Source of the DNA: Glossina fuscipes
Taxonomy: Eukaryota; Arthropoda; Insecta; Diptera; Glossinidae
Direction of reading: 5' to 3'
Length of the DNA: 64,000 nucleotides
Assembly: GCF_014805625.2 (NCBI RefSeq)
Contig: NW_023998414.1
Span: 13,162,570-13,226,569 of the forward strand
A program made the position numbers and the translations under genes. Below the pieces are notes generated by a model that was not told the DNA's origin, searched no databases, and was given only the letters and a program-made list of their open reading frames with translations. Of this stretch, positions 44,939-56,800 are shown piece after piece (position 1 is the first letter of the stretch; the number at the start of each line of letters is the position of its first letter).

Positions 44939-46326
44939 ACACTTACGTTTCATGAGCAAATAAATATTGTCTAAAAGCGGCAGCTATTCAGCTAAATTGT
45001 GCTTTATGTGAGTCAAAGTGTTTTTGACAGACGCAATGAGGTCAGAAGGACAAAAAAAAAAAAAAAAACAACAACGAGTAAGATTCGTTGTAATTTTTGC
45101 AGACACGCCAGAGCGGATTAAATAAGTCATAATTAGTCCTATGATGAGAGACAATATTACAAGCTTATTATTATCTCTTTATGTGACGGAACATGATTAT
45201 TAATTTTATTTAACAAAGTTGTTGAATCTGTTGTCTGTGTTGTGTCTCAATCTAAGCTATGAAGTGCATACAATAAGAATTGCTTTTATAAGTTGGTAAA
45301 GGCACAACACTTTCCGATTGAGTATTTTTTTTAGTAAGTTGCGGCCCCCTATTCCACCTCTTTCTCGCTTTTCCCTTTTCCTTTGAACAATTACCGCGTT
45401 GCACGTCTAGGTAACATCACCTGAATGATTGGTCGTTTAAAACAAAAAAAAAGAAAAAACAAAAAAAACAAAAAAACTCATTTGAACCCTAATAGAGTCT
45501 TTAGATTTTTAACGCAGCATAAGTGAATACGAAGTCCAAAGCCTACTTTCGAATTTAGTAAAATTCCAGGGTAGTAACACTCCAGGGTAGTAAAATTCCA
45601 GGGTGTCTCGATCGATTTTCTTAGCTGCAACCAATTGCTTAACTAACATAATATATCCTGCAGAGTAATAAGAGATCTAATAATTTTAAAATAGTTCGAT
45701 AACGTCCGCGTACATTACAAGGACTGATAATGACTTTAGCAAAAATCATTAATCAGTTGTAAGGGCGAACTATAATACGTTCTGTGATGGGTTATGTGAC
45801 AGCAACTGGTTCAGCCAATATATTGATATTGATATCTGTCTTTTATGCTATGTATAACACTTTGCGGTTTGCTATAAGTAAATATTTTCCGATCAAAATT
45901 GAGCAGATTCAAATTGGACTTACTGTCCGCGCTTGTTCAATGTAAGCATTTAAAAATTATCCATATTAAAACAAATTAGACTGTTTAAAATCCACAAAAG
46001 CGCAGACACTAGACTGGATTATATAAAACACCCACATTTAAGACGTGATTTGAACTCTTCAAAATGTATATGAATTTCATATGTACATGCAAGATATTAA
46101 GGTTAAATCATCAAGAGACTCTAAGAGTATCTACAAGTGCCATATATCCTTCCCCTGACTTATGCGCGACAAGGAGAGCGATTCGCTTGACGATTATATG
46201 TTTTTTAATTTATTTACAAAAGGCTTTTAGAATATCGTACACTACACATACTATGCGTTACTACTCTTATGAAATCGAGTTATTTGTTCATTTCTCTAAC
46301 ATGTTTCTATGCAAAGAAGAGATGCT
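44846..46326. other. AT-rich noncoding stretch
   Basis: Holds (TA)n at 44907-44937, poly-A at 45052-45068, an A-rich patch at 45440-45476 and a 16-bp tandem triplet at 45557-45604. The 95-codon frame at 46064-46351 has no motif and runs into the SINE duplication. Confidence 0.6.
45557..45604. repeat. 16-bp tandem repeat, three copies
   Basis: AGTAAAATTCCAGGGT occurs at 45557-45572 and 45589-45604, with a variant copy (AGTAACACTCCAGGGT) between them. Confidence 0.95.
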
Positions 46327-46534
46327 AAATTTCGACTATCCGCTTGAGTAGCCGAAGGCGAGGAATCTCGACTAGCAAGTCAATGGTCGTGGGTTCGAAT
46401 CTCAAGTGCGGTAGAGTTTTTAATAAAAGCCGATAGATAGCCTTAGATGCTAGTACTTTTAAGAGTTTAATCTTAGAATTTATTTCTCTGGCGAAATTAA
46501 TGATAATAATAATAATAATAATAAATTTCGACTA
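46327..46534 (+). mobile_element. tRNA-derived SINE, copy 2 (full-length) with target-site duplication
   Basis: The body is 46339-46522. The head is tRNA-like: CCGC (46340-46343) can pair with GCGG (46408-46411), giving a 72-nt unit. A perfect A-box match, TAGCCGAAGG, lies at 46349-46358, and a B box, GGTTCGAATCT, at 46392-46402. A tRNA-unrelated region shared with 7218-7385 and a (TAA)n tail follow. The exact 12-bp duplication AAATTTCGACTA flanks it at 46327-46338 and 46523-46534. By family logic it is transcribed by Pol III and mobilised by a LINE; TAA tails are typical of I-clade LINEs. The tRNA source may be serine-like ('ccgaaggcga', 'gactag'), but that is weak. Confidence 0.9.
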
Positions 46535-46849
46535 GCAAGGAACTCTTTCGTGCATACACATATACTCTGTCATCTATCTTTATAAATTACGTACATACCT
46601 ATTTAATGTATGGTTTCAAAAATGTCAATTTCCATCTATTTGCAACGAACAGCTAACCTGACTGTTACATAGAAAATTTTCAAAAAACTGTTGAAATATG
46701 AATGTTCCACAACCATTAATTTTTTTGGACTAACTAGTCATATATACCAAGATTTTGATGATTGCAAGCAAATTGATGTTATTTAGATGGACCTTTCGAA
46801 AGATTAGCTATTATATGCTTTAAATCGTTCAACGTTTACGTTCAACGAA
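46535..46849. other. noncoding stretch
   Basis: AT-rich sequence, nothing recognised. Confidence 0.6.
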
Positions 46850-47085
46850 CCGAAACCGATTCTGGTTTGCTTAAGTTATCTGTCTGGTGTACCATTGAGT
46901 CGAAAGTCCCAAAGACGGATCATTTCGAATCTGTCGTCTTTACTTTTTTCAAAAATTCGAAATATTACAACTTCGAACGTGATTCTGAATTGATCGGTAT
47001 AATAGAAGGTGAGTCGATCTCAAGTCCTTTTGGGCATTATGTGCATCCGCACAAACTTAATATACCCTTGTAGATGTAGGTTATA
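46850..47085 (-). repeat. dispersed fly repeat, copy F
   Basis: A reverse-orientation fragment. It has 'gattctgaattgatcggta', 'ggtgagtcgatctcaagtcc', 'gtgcatccgcacaaactta' and 'atatacccttgtag'. The 68-codon frame at 46867-47073 lies inside it. Confidence 0.65.
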
Positions 47086-47632
47086 ATTCCGAATGTTATA
47101 TAAGAGAATTGGTAGGATATAAATACTTCCTTTTTTAGGAGGCCCAACAACCGTCACATAAATATTATGCGGATGAGATATGGTTTCACGTACCGAATTG
47201 CTCATGAGAAGCCTTTATCCGACGATGGGTTAGATACATTACAGTTATAGTCTTCATTACTAAATGTAATACATTGTAGAGTATAAAATACTTCGTAACA
47301 ACTCTCTTTTCCCTTACGTTGTTGTATACAATTATTGTTTCTACAAATTTTTCAATTTTACTTTTACCACTAACATCACTTATGTGACATTCAGTTAATT
47401 CTACTTGCTCACTTTTTTTTTTCTTGCGCACGGTAGATGAGTAAAAAGAATGCCGCGAAATGAATGTCGTAGTTGTATTGCTTCCATGTAGGTCTACAAC
47501 TATTGTATTGTTATCGCCACTTTTTTTGTTTGCAAATGTCAAAGTACATAACAGGCTGACAAAGATTAAATGGCTTAAAATAATGGTTTAAAATAAATAA
47601 CAACAAAAAAAAAAAAAATAAACTATGAAGAA

Positions 47633-47669
<37 letters not shown>

Positions 47670-49590
47670 GACACAACTGTCTATAAACAGCAGAGCCGTA
47701 CCTTGCTATGACAATGGCTTTGACTCTAGATTGTTCACAATTGAGAGAAATTTATAAACCTCTTTAATGGAAATAAAAGTAATATTTTCAAGTTAATTCC
47801 AGTTCAATGATATATGATGATTGCACTCATAATGATTAAAATTCGCGGCATGCCCAAGCTTCTATGAATAATACCTAATGCAAATGTTTATAGGTCCTAG
47901 TAATATGCTCTTTTATTTTCAATAAACTATTGCATTACGTTTTAGTTATTTCAATGTTCATTATGGTCGATCCCCCATCTGGCTGAAGTTCCTTCGCTGG
48001 AACCTAGTCTTCTTTATCTGCTTTATCAGCTATGATTAAGCGTTATGTTGATTTACTTAATTCTCACTAACAAACGTTTCACGTCTTATAGTATATAATA
48101 GGAGATTGCCAAAGCAGATATATTTCTATTGTATCAAAATCTTCATGCACTTGCATATGGATCTCTCAGTACGTCAGTGACGTCAGTAAACGGATTCTTT
48201 CGTCTACTGTGTCAGATTTTTCACATTCACTTTACTAAAATTGTATATTACTAAGGTTAAGTTAATTTCCACTTGGCTCTAAATAAACGTCTCTATTAAA
48301 GAACTATATAGCATAGGTGATAATCAAATCGAAGCAAGTTTAAATCGAAAGTCAAATTCATTTAGACTCGCTTCCCCTCTTATGCTCGAAAGAAACTCAT
48401 TTATAATTAAGCAATTTATTAAATATTGATTCATCATCGCTTGCTCTAGATTTTCTGTTTGATTATCAAAGTCTGAAGATGTTGTCAGTTTACGTATTCA
48501 ACTCGTTATATATACAAATGCAATGTGACACACATATATATATATGTATCACAAAAAGACTATCTCTGAGATTGGTCAAGTCTATGGTACACTGAAATAT
48601 ACCTCTGTTGCATGGTCTCATTCGATTTCTCTCATATCGAATCAATCGGGTCTGTTCGGACATAATTTTTGCTTGTGACGGTAGAAAATTTGAGTCAAGA
48701 TCCCTTTGTAAGAGAATTATTGATTATATAGCACTTCTCTCACGATTTTCGTTAGAGAAACGTATGTCTATTTCGGGCACTTTCTATTTGGCAAAAGCTG
48801 AGAAATGGAATCGTTGAATCTTGCCGGATTTATTAAGTAAAACCAATTCAAGCGTTTATTGAATATTCTACTTAATAATTACTTTATGGATGAATACCAT
48901 ATTTATCTTAATGATGACCATTTCGAAATTGTTTAAGAAATTGCTTAAGAAATTAAATGCAAATTTTTCTATAAACAAAAAAAGGTACGAAAATCCATTA
49001 CTCTGTTTTACGGAAATTTTGAAGACACTTTATATTTATTTAAATAGTTTTTCCCTTCCTCACTATATATATGTATTCACTTGTTTTTCAAAAATATTAT
49101 CTTATGGAATAGTTGTGAAATGGTTGTGAAGAATGCTTCATTATCATTTTTAAATATTTACCACTGGCACCCCATGGATAACGGATATTTAGATAAAACG
49201 ATTACGCTACGTGATCTGATGGCTGTGAACAAAAAGTGCTTGCACGTACGCACTAGACAAAATTAGGGTTATACCGTAACGGAAACTTGATGGCTTGAAA
49301 CAATTCAAATAAATCCAATTAACACTTGACCACAGGCATTGGTAAAGTTAACCTTGTAATAGTTTAACCCAGGGTAACCATGATCATGTTGTTGTGTATT
49401 ATTGCTAACGCTAAACGAATTTACCAAAACATTAAATCTGCATATACATATAGACAATTTTTTCAATGTTGAATGCATAACCATTTTCATTTTCGTGTTT
49501 TCATTCCGTATGGTCGGTCGTCAACATTGCAAACTCTAGGGTTAATTTCTCCAGCAAAATGAAACATTAAATTTGCTGACCCTCATTTTT
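47086..49590. other. AT-rich noncoding stretch
   Basis: Contains poly-A of 29 at 47639-47667 with an earlier A run at 47605-47618, and a TGACGTCA palindrome at 48178-48185. The 118-codon minus-strand frame at 47186-47542 is Thr/Val/Ser/Lys-rich without a motif and is probably random. The 49-kb frames (48608-48817, 48890-49129) are also unassigned. Confidence 0.6.
47639..47667. repeat. poly-A tract
   Basis: About 29 consecutive A. Confidence 0.95.
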
Positions 49591-50859
49591 TTTTGTTTTT
49601 TTTTTTTTTTTTTTTGTGTTTTCTCTTTCTCTACGAAATTTTTTGGTAAAAGTTTCAACAGCAAAACAAATTTAGGGTTTGCTGTGTGAATGAATTCAAA
49701 TAATGGCTTGCGGAGGAAAGCTAACACTTTCAGTAAATTGAATATTTGTGAAAAAAAAAAAGAAAAGGTATACATGTATACAAGGGGATGGGCGCAAGCA
49801 AGTGTCGACGTAGAAAAATAGAATACAGATTATAACAATTTATGGCCGTATCCTTGTGAATCATTAGAAAACATATTTATGCTGACTTGCTTATCATCCT
49901 AATTCCGATGCGTTCTGTATTATAATTTACTCTTCTTTATTTCGTCCGCTTTTCCCATTACACTGATTGCTAATAGTAGTACAAAGTATTGTTTTGTAAA
50001 TTCATTTCTCATATAATGAAACATGAAAATTTTTTAGGTATTTAGAAAGTTATGTTATGTACCTAAAAATTCAATTAGTTAATGGCTACGAATATTTATG
50101 TTAATCTAAAAGTTAGAGAATGAAATGTGATCTGCAAAATCACTCTAAAATCCAACAACAAGTTGTATTAATTTAAACACATTTGTTTACTCCTTTAATA
50201 ATCCTTTTAAAATATAACAGAGATTTAGGTACATTTGCTTTGCAGTTAGATGCCTTAAGGCATTTCTTGCGTCAATAATAATAACGAAACGTTTATTGTG
50301 TTGAATTTTTGCATCTCTTCTTCTCTTACGTACTTTTTTTAAGTTGTTATATTAGGCTTTGAATTTTTTTTTTTTTTTTTGTTTTCTCTTCTTTTTTTTA
50401 ATTGCTCGATGCGATAAGTATAGCGTTTAAAATTTCATATGTTGGTCCGTAAACGAATATCGGCGAGACGGGCATTATTGTTTTTCTCGTTCACTTGACT
50501 TATTAATAAAATTGATGAGTTATCTTCACAGAGCGTTCCTAGCTTCGATCGATAAGCACAGGCAAGAATGTAAAATATGCAACTCTACAGATCGTGGACA
50601 AGAGAATGTAATTTATTAATTTATTGGCTCACAACAATATAGTTAAGATCATAGTACACAACTGCGCAATTTTAGAAAAGTTTTTAAAACGTATTTCCAA
50701 TTGCAACCTATATGACTGCTTTTCTGAATAGAATGAATGAATGAATCGAAATGGGCGCATTATTCTCTCAATCGTTCATGCGAGAGGACTTAAATTTGAA
50801 AATTTTGCCGTCAATGAAATCAAACTTTTCTACGCTGGATTAATTTGTAATATTAATAT
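49591..50859. other. AT-rich noncoding stretch
   Basis: Poly-T near 49598-49615 and 50367-50380. No gene seen. Confidence 0.6.
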
Positions 50860-51080
50860 AGGACTTGGTTCGTAGCTGAATGGGACAATGTGGCAGGTTT
50901 CGAGAAATACACGCGTAGAAAGCCTTATGAGGGGATGTATGAAACTTTTTTACCGCACGGGCGGATGTTATGTCTTGGGCTATTCTATACCCTGCTCTAC
51001 CTACGGTGTCTTTGTGCTCATAATTTTGTATGGGAGATATCGATTAAAATGGACACCACGCTAGGCTCTACATTAAGATT
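50860..51080. other. GC-richer island, unidentified
   Basis: A less AT-rich block with an 85-codon plus-strand frame (50890-51147) whose product ('GFEKYTRRKPYEGMYETFLPHG' in its first third) is protein-like until it runs into T-rich sequence. No family was recognised and no splice site is convincing. Confidence 0.25.
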
Positions 51081-52436
51081 AAGTCGATTACTAAACTCGA
51101 TCTATTTTTTAATTTTTTTTTTTATTTTTTCAGAGTATCAACAATGAGGAAAAGATAAGAACTGAATTTAGCCATCCACTCAATCACTCATATTTAGTCC
51201 ATAGTAAGTAAAGCACTTATTCTTCTGGGCGAATAATCTTTTCTTTTCTTTTTTTTTTAAACTTATGTAAGAATTTTGTGATTGTTACTGTGTGTAAATA
51301 AAGGAAATAATTAGAATTTAATAAAAAAAAATGTACAATGAATTAATATGTGATGTTTCATAAGGTTTGATTTGCACAAGTATGGTCATGGTTAACAGTT
51401 ATCTAAAGTTTAATTTCCGATTGTAGAATGTCTAAATCGGGATAAAGAAATAATAATAATAATAAATAAATAACAAGTTGCCCAAGCTCATATGCTTCAG
51501 TCATTGACTTATTGCTTGATTGTACCTATCTAAATTTCTATCTATGTTTTTTCCCCTCTCTTCTCTCCTATTCATAATGATAACTACCTAATCTAACCTA
51601 GACTATCCTTTATCAAGCTTTCGAATATCAAAGTAAATGATACAAATGGTAGAAGGAAAGAAGAAGAAGAAGAAGAATAAGAAGAGGAAAAGCTTATTTT
51701 ATTGTTAATATATCGATTTTCGTTTATCCGGAATACTTTCTTTGCTCTGTTTTTTTTTTTTCTTAACAAAAATCTATTTATTTCGAATTTAAAGAAAAAA
51801 AAAAAAAAAAAAAAACAAAAGAAAAAAAAACAAAAGAAAAAAAAAAAGAAGGAAAAAAAAATTACCTCTAGTTTTTGGATTGTTCATGTTAGAGTCGTTC
51901 GGTTTTTCTTTTTCTTCGTATTCGCCAATGTTTTATTGCTAAAATATTGCATTAGATTTTGTACATATATCGTTTCATGTCATTTTGGTTTTCTGTGTAC
52001 ACGCTCGTAACTGTATGCGATTTATATCCCATTCGAAAACCATTAAGTAGATTGTAAATTAATCTAAAATTACTTTTTCTTTTCACACAGTTATAGCGAA
52101 TGCACACACAATCATTTATTTTTATAAAAATGTCTCTCTACGGAGGATATATGAAGGTTTGTTTGATTGTTTCATTGAAGACGACTTAGTAAACATATTA
52201 CGTCTCTTAAAATGTACACTTTTACTTACTACTACTACTACTACTACTACGGTCTATTAACCACGCAAAGATGTTTCTAACTTTTTGAAGAAATTACAAT
52301 TGAAATCGGTTTGTCTTCTTCTTACTTCATCTAAAGCGTTATGAATTATTTTCTGTAGATATTCCGGCGAAAAATAATGTTTATAGGTACAGCGTTGTTT
52401 TATAGGAACACCCCGCAACTTTCAACATTCGTGTTC
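51081..52436. other. AT-rich noncoding stretch
   Basis: Contains (GAA)n at about 51658-51690, A-rich sequence at 51793-51860 (source of the Lys-rich 102-codon frame at 51702-52010) and (CTA)8 at 52227-52250. Confidence 0.65.
52227..52250. repeat. (CTA)n microsatellite
   Basis: Eight consecutive trinucleotide units. Confidence 0.95.
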
Positions 52437-52439
52437 TTA

Positions 52440-53330
52440 AACTCGAACAATGCAGGCCTTGTGTAGGCCAGGTGAACTTTGTTCAGAAAATGATTTGGAA
52501 TTGGATCGGTATAATAAAAGGTGAGTCGACCTCAGGCTGTTGGTTGCAGCGGCCTTACTTTTTAGGAATGCGAGGTTGCGTTCAAGGATAAGGTGGCTTT
52601 TTGGTTTTTTTTGAAAAACAAATGCCCGAAGCACTTCTGGCACACTTTTGGTATGACACAACAAACATTCGCAGGAGGCCACGTCCGGTGAACTGGTGTT
52701 GTTTCTTTGCCAAATCAATTACGACAAGTAGTGACGCGCGTGCTGGCGCTCTATCTTGGTGATACTCTTTGGAGGCCATATGAAGATCTAGCAAAGAACA
52801 CACGATGCCCCGTCTCATTGTAATCGAAGGGCCGAGTGAGCAAAACCTTCACATTTGGTCGAGCTTGGGGTGCTTTGCACTGATCCGATCGGACGTTTAT
52901 TTCGTCACAACGGTCACAACCATACACCCATGTTTCGTCACCAATTATGACCCTTTCGAGCAGGTCTGCATCGCCGTTGACATAATTTAAAAACGTCTGA
53001 GCAATGCTCACGTGACGCCCCTTTTTGCTAAAGTTTAATAATTTCAGAACAAGCTTCGTTATCACACAAAGCATCATGCATGGGTTGAGTCAACCGATAT
53101 AATCGCCTTCTCAGCAATTTTTCCAATAGTGATTCGATGATTCGATGATAACAATTTTCTTCGCTGTTTTACCGCCTTCACCGGTTGTTGATGTGCTGGG
53201 ACGTTCAGGGCGGGCATCGGTATTAAGATCTCTTGTGTGGAAAACTTAGACCACTTAAAAACATTTGTTTTTTGCTTAAAGCAGATTCGCCAAATGTCAC
53301 AGTCAATATTTTAAGTAAGTTCGCGCAGTT
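52440..53330 (-). mobile_element. mariner transposase relic, frameshifted
   Basis: Transposase homology runs along the minus strand in at least three frames. About 53270-53090 gives 'KTNVFKWSKFSTQE' and 'HRITIGKIAEKAIIS', which fit the N-terminal helix-turn-helix region. The frame from 53077 gives 'LLNFSKKGRHVSIAQ' and 'ADLLERVIIGDETWVYG', the first catalytic Asp being at 52937-52939, then 'RPNVKVLLT...FDYN'. A second frame gives 'HQDRAPARASLL' (Asp at 52753-52755, from HDNAPAH). A third gives 'SPDVASCECLL' (about 52688-52660), where the third catalytic Asp is Glu. The second-to-third spacing is about 20 nt shorter than the usual 34 residues. It is dead from frameshifts, stops and a changed active site. 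A fragment of the dispersed repeat abuts it at 52497-52535. Confidence 0.9.
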
Positions 53331-53795
53331 AATTTTATCTCTCACACAACATTTCATACCGTTTGTTTAATCCATTTTTTTTTTTTATACCAAAAATTCG
53401 TCAAGTGCCCCGAACCATGTATCTGTCAAAAACAAGCTAAAAATACAAAATGGCTGATAATGTCAACATATGCTGGGGACATATGTACTAACACTGCAAA
53501 AACAAAAAGAAAAAATATTCGATGGTAGCATGTACGTAGGCCACGAAATTTAAAAAGTCACCTTCTTCTCTGAATGCACCTGTTATAATGCCGTTGATAC
53601 ATATTTACGGCATGACATTACACCAATATATCTCTATTTCGTGTGTAGTGGTGGAAAATATTCATTACACTGATCAAAGTTACTTACCGTACTTTGCTCT
53701 AAATTGATAACTTACTCGTCTGCCTAATTTAGTGTCTTTTTATAAAGATAAATCCTCGTTAAACGCAATATGCGTACGGCTTTTCAGAAAGGGAC
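53331..53795. other. AT-rich noncoding stretch
   Basis: A T-rich run at 53379-53391 may lie near the outer end of the mariner relic, but no terminal repeat is recognised. Confidence 0.55.
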
Positions 53796-54068
<273 letters not shown>

Positions 54069-56559
54069 GATATTATTTACTGTTTATTAATAATGGGTGT
54101 CAAAGATTGCTATTGTTTCTCATCTGCCCTCATCTACTTATGTATTATAATAATACCTTACGTGATGATGAATCGTTAGATTATGTTCAGTTTCTCTGTA
54201 TCAAAAAGGAACAAAAAAAAGCCTTTTAAAGGTAACGTATTTGAAATAAGTAATTTATAGATTTGGCAAATAGGCTTGCGTGACTTCCATGTTCTGTGAA
54301 CATGTACGAATGTTTTATACAAGCATGTATTTATATATAGATTTATTCAAAATTTATGTATAAAGTCTATGTAATCGATAACAAAACTAAAAAGTTCGTA
54401 AAGGTAGGTGGTTCTATATAAAGGACAATAGAAATATTAAATAATTTGCAACCTTATGCAGTTTTACCCTTAGTGGAATACATCTACAGTTTCAATGGAA
54501 ATCTGCTTCGAGGACAAATAACTTAAGTAGCTTACAATAAAAATATCACTATAATTATTGTTTAAGTAAAAATTTTTAAACATTTGCCTATAATTCTATC
54601 TATATCATGTCGTTTACAGTTTCTTATAATTAAAAGAAACGAACCTGAATTTATCAACAATTATGTAAAGACAATAAAAATTCATAACGAGACAGGTTAT
54701 GAGTTAAGGAAAATTGATAGTGGTTTTTAAGCGAGCAGATGAGTTTCACCGTAGCCGCAAATATTTACGATAATAGTCTTCATTCTAAAAGTGGAGATGC
54801 TGTTACTTCTTTAACTGATGTGATTGATAATGTATTAGATGTGTTACGCGTTTGGAGAAAATTCAATTTTAATATATATATATATACCTATGTATTCTTC
54901 CCATTGTTTGCGGTCGAACTGAAATCGCTTTTCGAGTTACTTCCAAATGTATAGTAAACTCTTTTCGAATTTGTGTTGGATATACGTTTACTAAACTATG
55001 GATTTCTTCATCCAACACCTTTCCCTTCAGAACGTGCAGTACGATGTTTCGCACGAAATCTTGCAAATCACTTTTTTGACTATTCTTTCACTTACTTAAT
55101 TTTCACCATACGCTAACTTTATCATTTCTATAGTTTCATGTACATTTTTCTACAAATTAAAACAGAATGACATGCAATGACGAAATGCTGCTTATTGGCA
55201 TCCATATCTTTAAAGTTTAATTTAGATTAGGCGAGAGCTTGTAAACAAGTGTGACTTACATCATTCAAATATCAATATTTAAGTTATCTGAACGCCCAAA
55301 TTTCAAAAAAAAATTGAACACTTCAGGTACGTGTAATCAAGCAATGTTATCGGACCAATTTTATTTGCATTAGAAATTACCCTCAAAGTGTGCAACATCG
55401 TAGCTACAATGTAATGAAGTCTTTTAGTCACATAAAAAGATAGGAATAGGATAGGATAGGACTTTATAAGTACAGTGGTGGCATTTTAATCGAGGAAAAA
55501 AAACTTTTCAATCCATCTTCATGTCTATTTTGATCGAATACACTAGACTTTATCGGTCTTTTGTTTTTTTTTATAATATATCACACATCGCTCCGTACGT
55601 TTGTAACGACGGAAGTATGTCAATTTCATGGCTAAGCTAGTGAACGGAAAATCTTGGAATTTTGAAGCATTTCGTTTGTTGTTGCGGATTCGTCAATAAC
55701 GACATCTATATGCCATCCTACGAATTGAATGAATCATCGGTTGAATGAAAATGATCTCCTTTTTCTTGACTGAATATCCTTCTCGTTCGAGTTATGATCA
55801 TTGAATTATATGTGTGATAAGTGATATGTAATATGTGTAGGGTTGTCAAACGTGGCAACATCATTTGATATATTAAATCTGAAATTTCTTAGTTTTATTT
55901 ATTCGTTAACCTACACTGTTAGCGTTTTTTTTTATTTATTTATTTATTTATTTTTTTTTTTAATTTAGAAAACTTATAACAAACGTAAATGATATTTGGA
56001 AGGTCTTTCACAAAACGTCATTCAGAGTTGGAATAAATACAATACAAGATGTGCTGGGAAAAGTGTGTAAAGTTTAAACGAAAGTTATAATGAAAAAATT
56101 AAGTAATTTTCTCTACTGCGAACGCAAACTTTTTAATTACCCTGAGGTATATCATCAAAATAAATTTTAGTTTTGAAACCTTTTTCATTTTTGTTCATAA
56201 ACTGCAAATATGTTAGCTGAGTTAATAAGAAAACGCTATTTGCAGCAAAGTTTTGCTTCAATATTGAAACTATTGGCAAGCGATAAGTCATAAAGTCATA
56301 AGTCATTTTCAAAATTTTAAAAAGTTCAAACGATAGATGGATAGGCAGATAGATGAAAGCGTAAACATAAATTGTGTCCGTGATTGGAGATAACTTAGGT
56401 ATTATTCAAGTTGTGTCTAACTAAAGTTTCTGGGAATAGGCAATGAATGAACACTCTCTTATGCAATGGATATAGAAATGTTAAATGCGTTGTGCTGATC
56501 ATAAGATGAAATATTATTATATTCATGGAGCTATCAATAGCGTTCGACAATTCATATCT
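54069..56559. other. AT-rich noncoding stretch
   Basis: Contains (AGGAT)n-like 'aggataggataggac' near 55449-55462 and (TTTA)n at 55933-55952. No gene signal; the 60-71 codon frames lack motifs. Confidence 0.6.
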
Positions 56560-56800
56560 CATACCAAATACGGTATCGCTTGTGCAGATCTATGCAATAA
56601 CCAGAAGGATTTGAGATAAGTCCGGCCCTTTTTTGTGTTCAGACTACAGGCTGTCATTTTTGAAATATGTTTGGATGAAAGTTGATGCACTGGCGCGTAT
56701 TGATTGTTGGATCGGCCCACTCTTACAAACGCCTACCATCTAAAGCAAGTTATTATACGATTAAGTGTAACGTGATGTAGGGTATTTAACACTGGACCGT
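56560..56800 (+). repeat. dispersed fly repeat, copy G
   Basis: A diverged forward copy. It has 'agactacaggctgtcatttt', 'tgaaatatgtttggatgaaa', 'gttggatcggcccactctta' and 'gtgatgtagggtatttaa'. Block order matches copy D. Confidence 0.55.

Noticed and set aside
47186..47542. 118-codon minus-strand frame
   Set aside because: No recognisable motif; composition fits chance, and the frame contains a homopolymer-derived Lys run.
51702..52010. 102-codon frame with long Lys run
   Set aside because: Low-complexity A-rich DNA.
52805..52990. Plus-strand frame across the mariner relic
   Set aside because: It is the antisense shadow of the transposase sequence.
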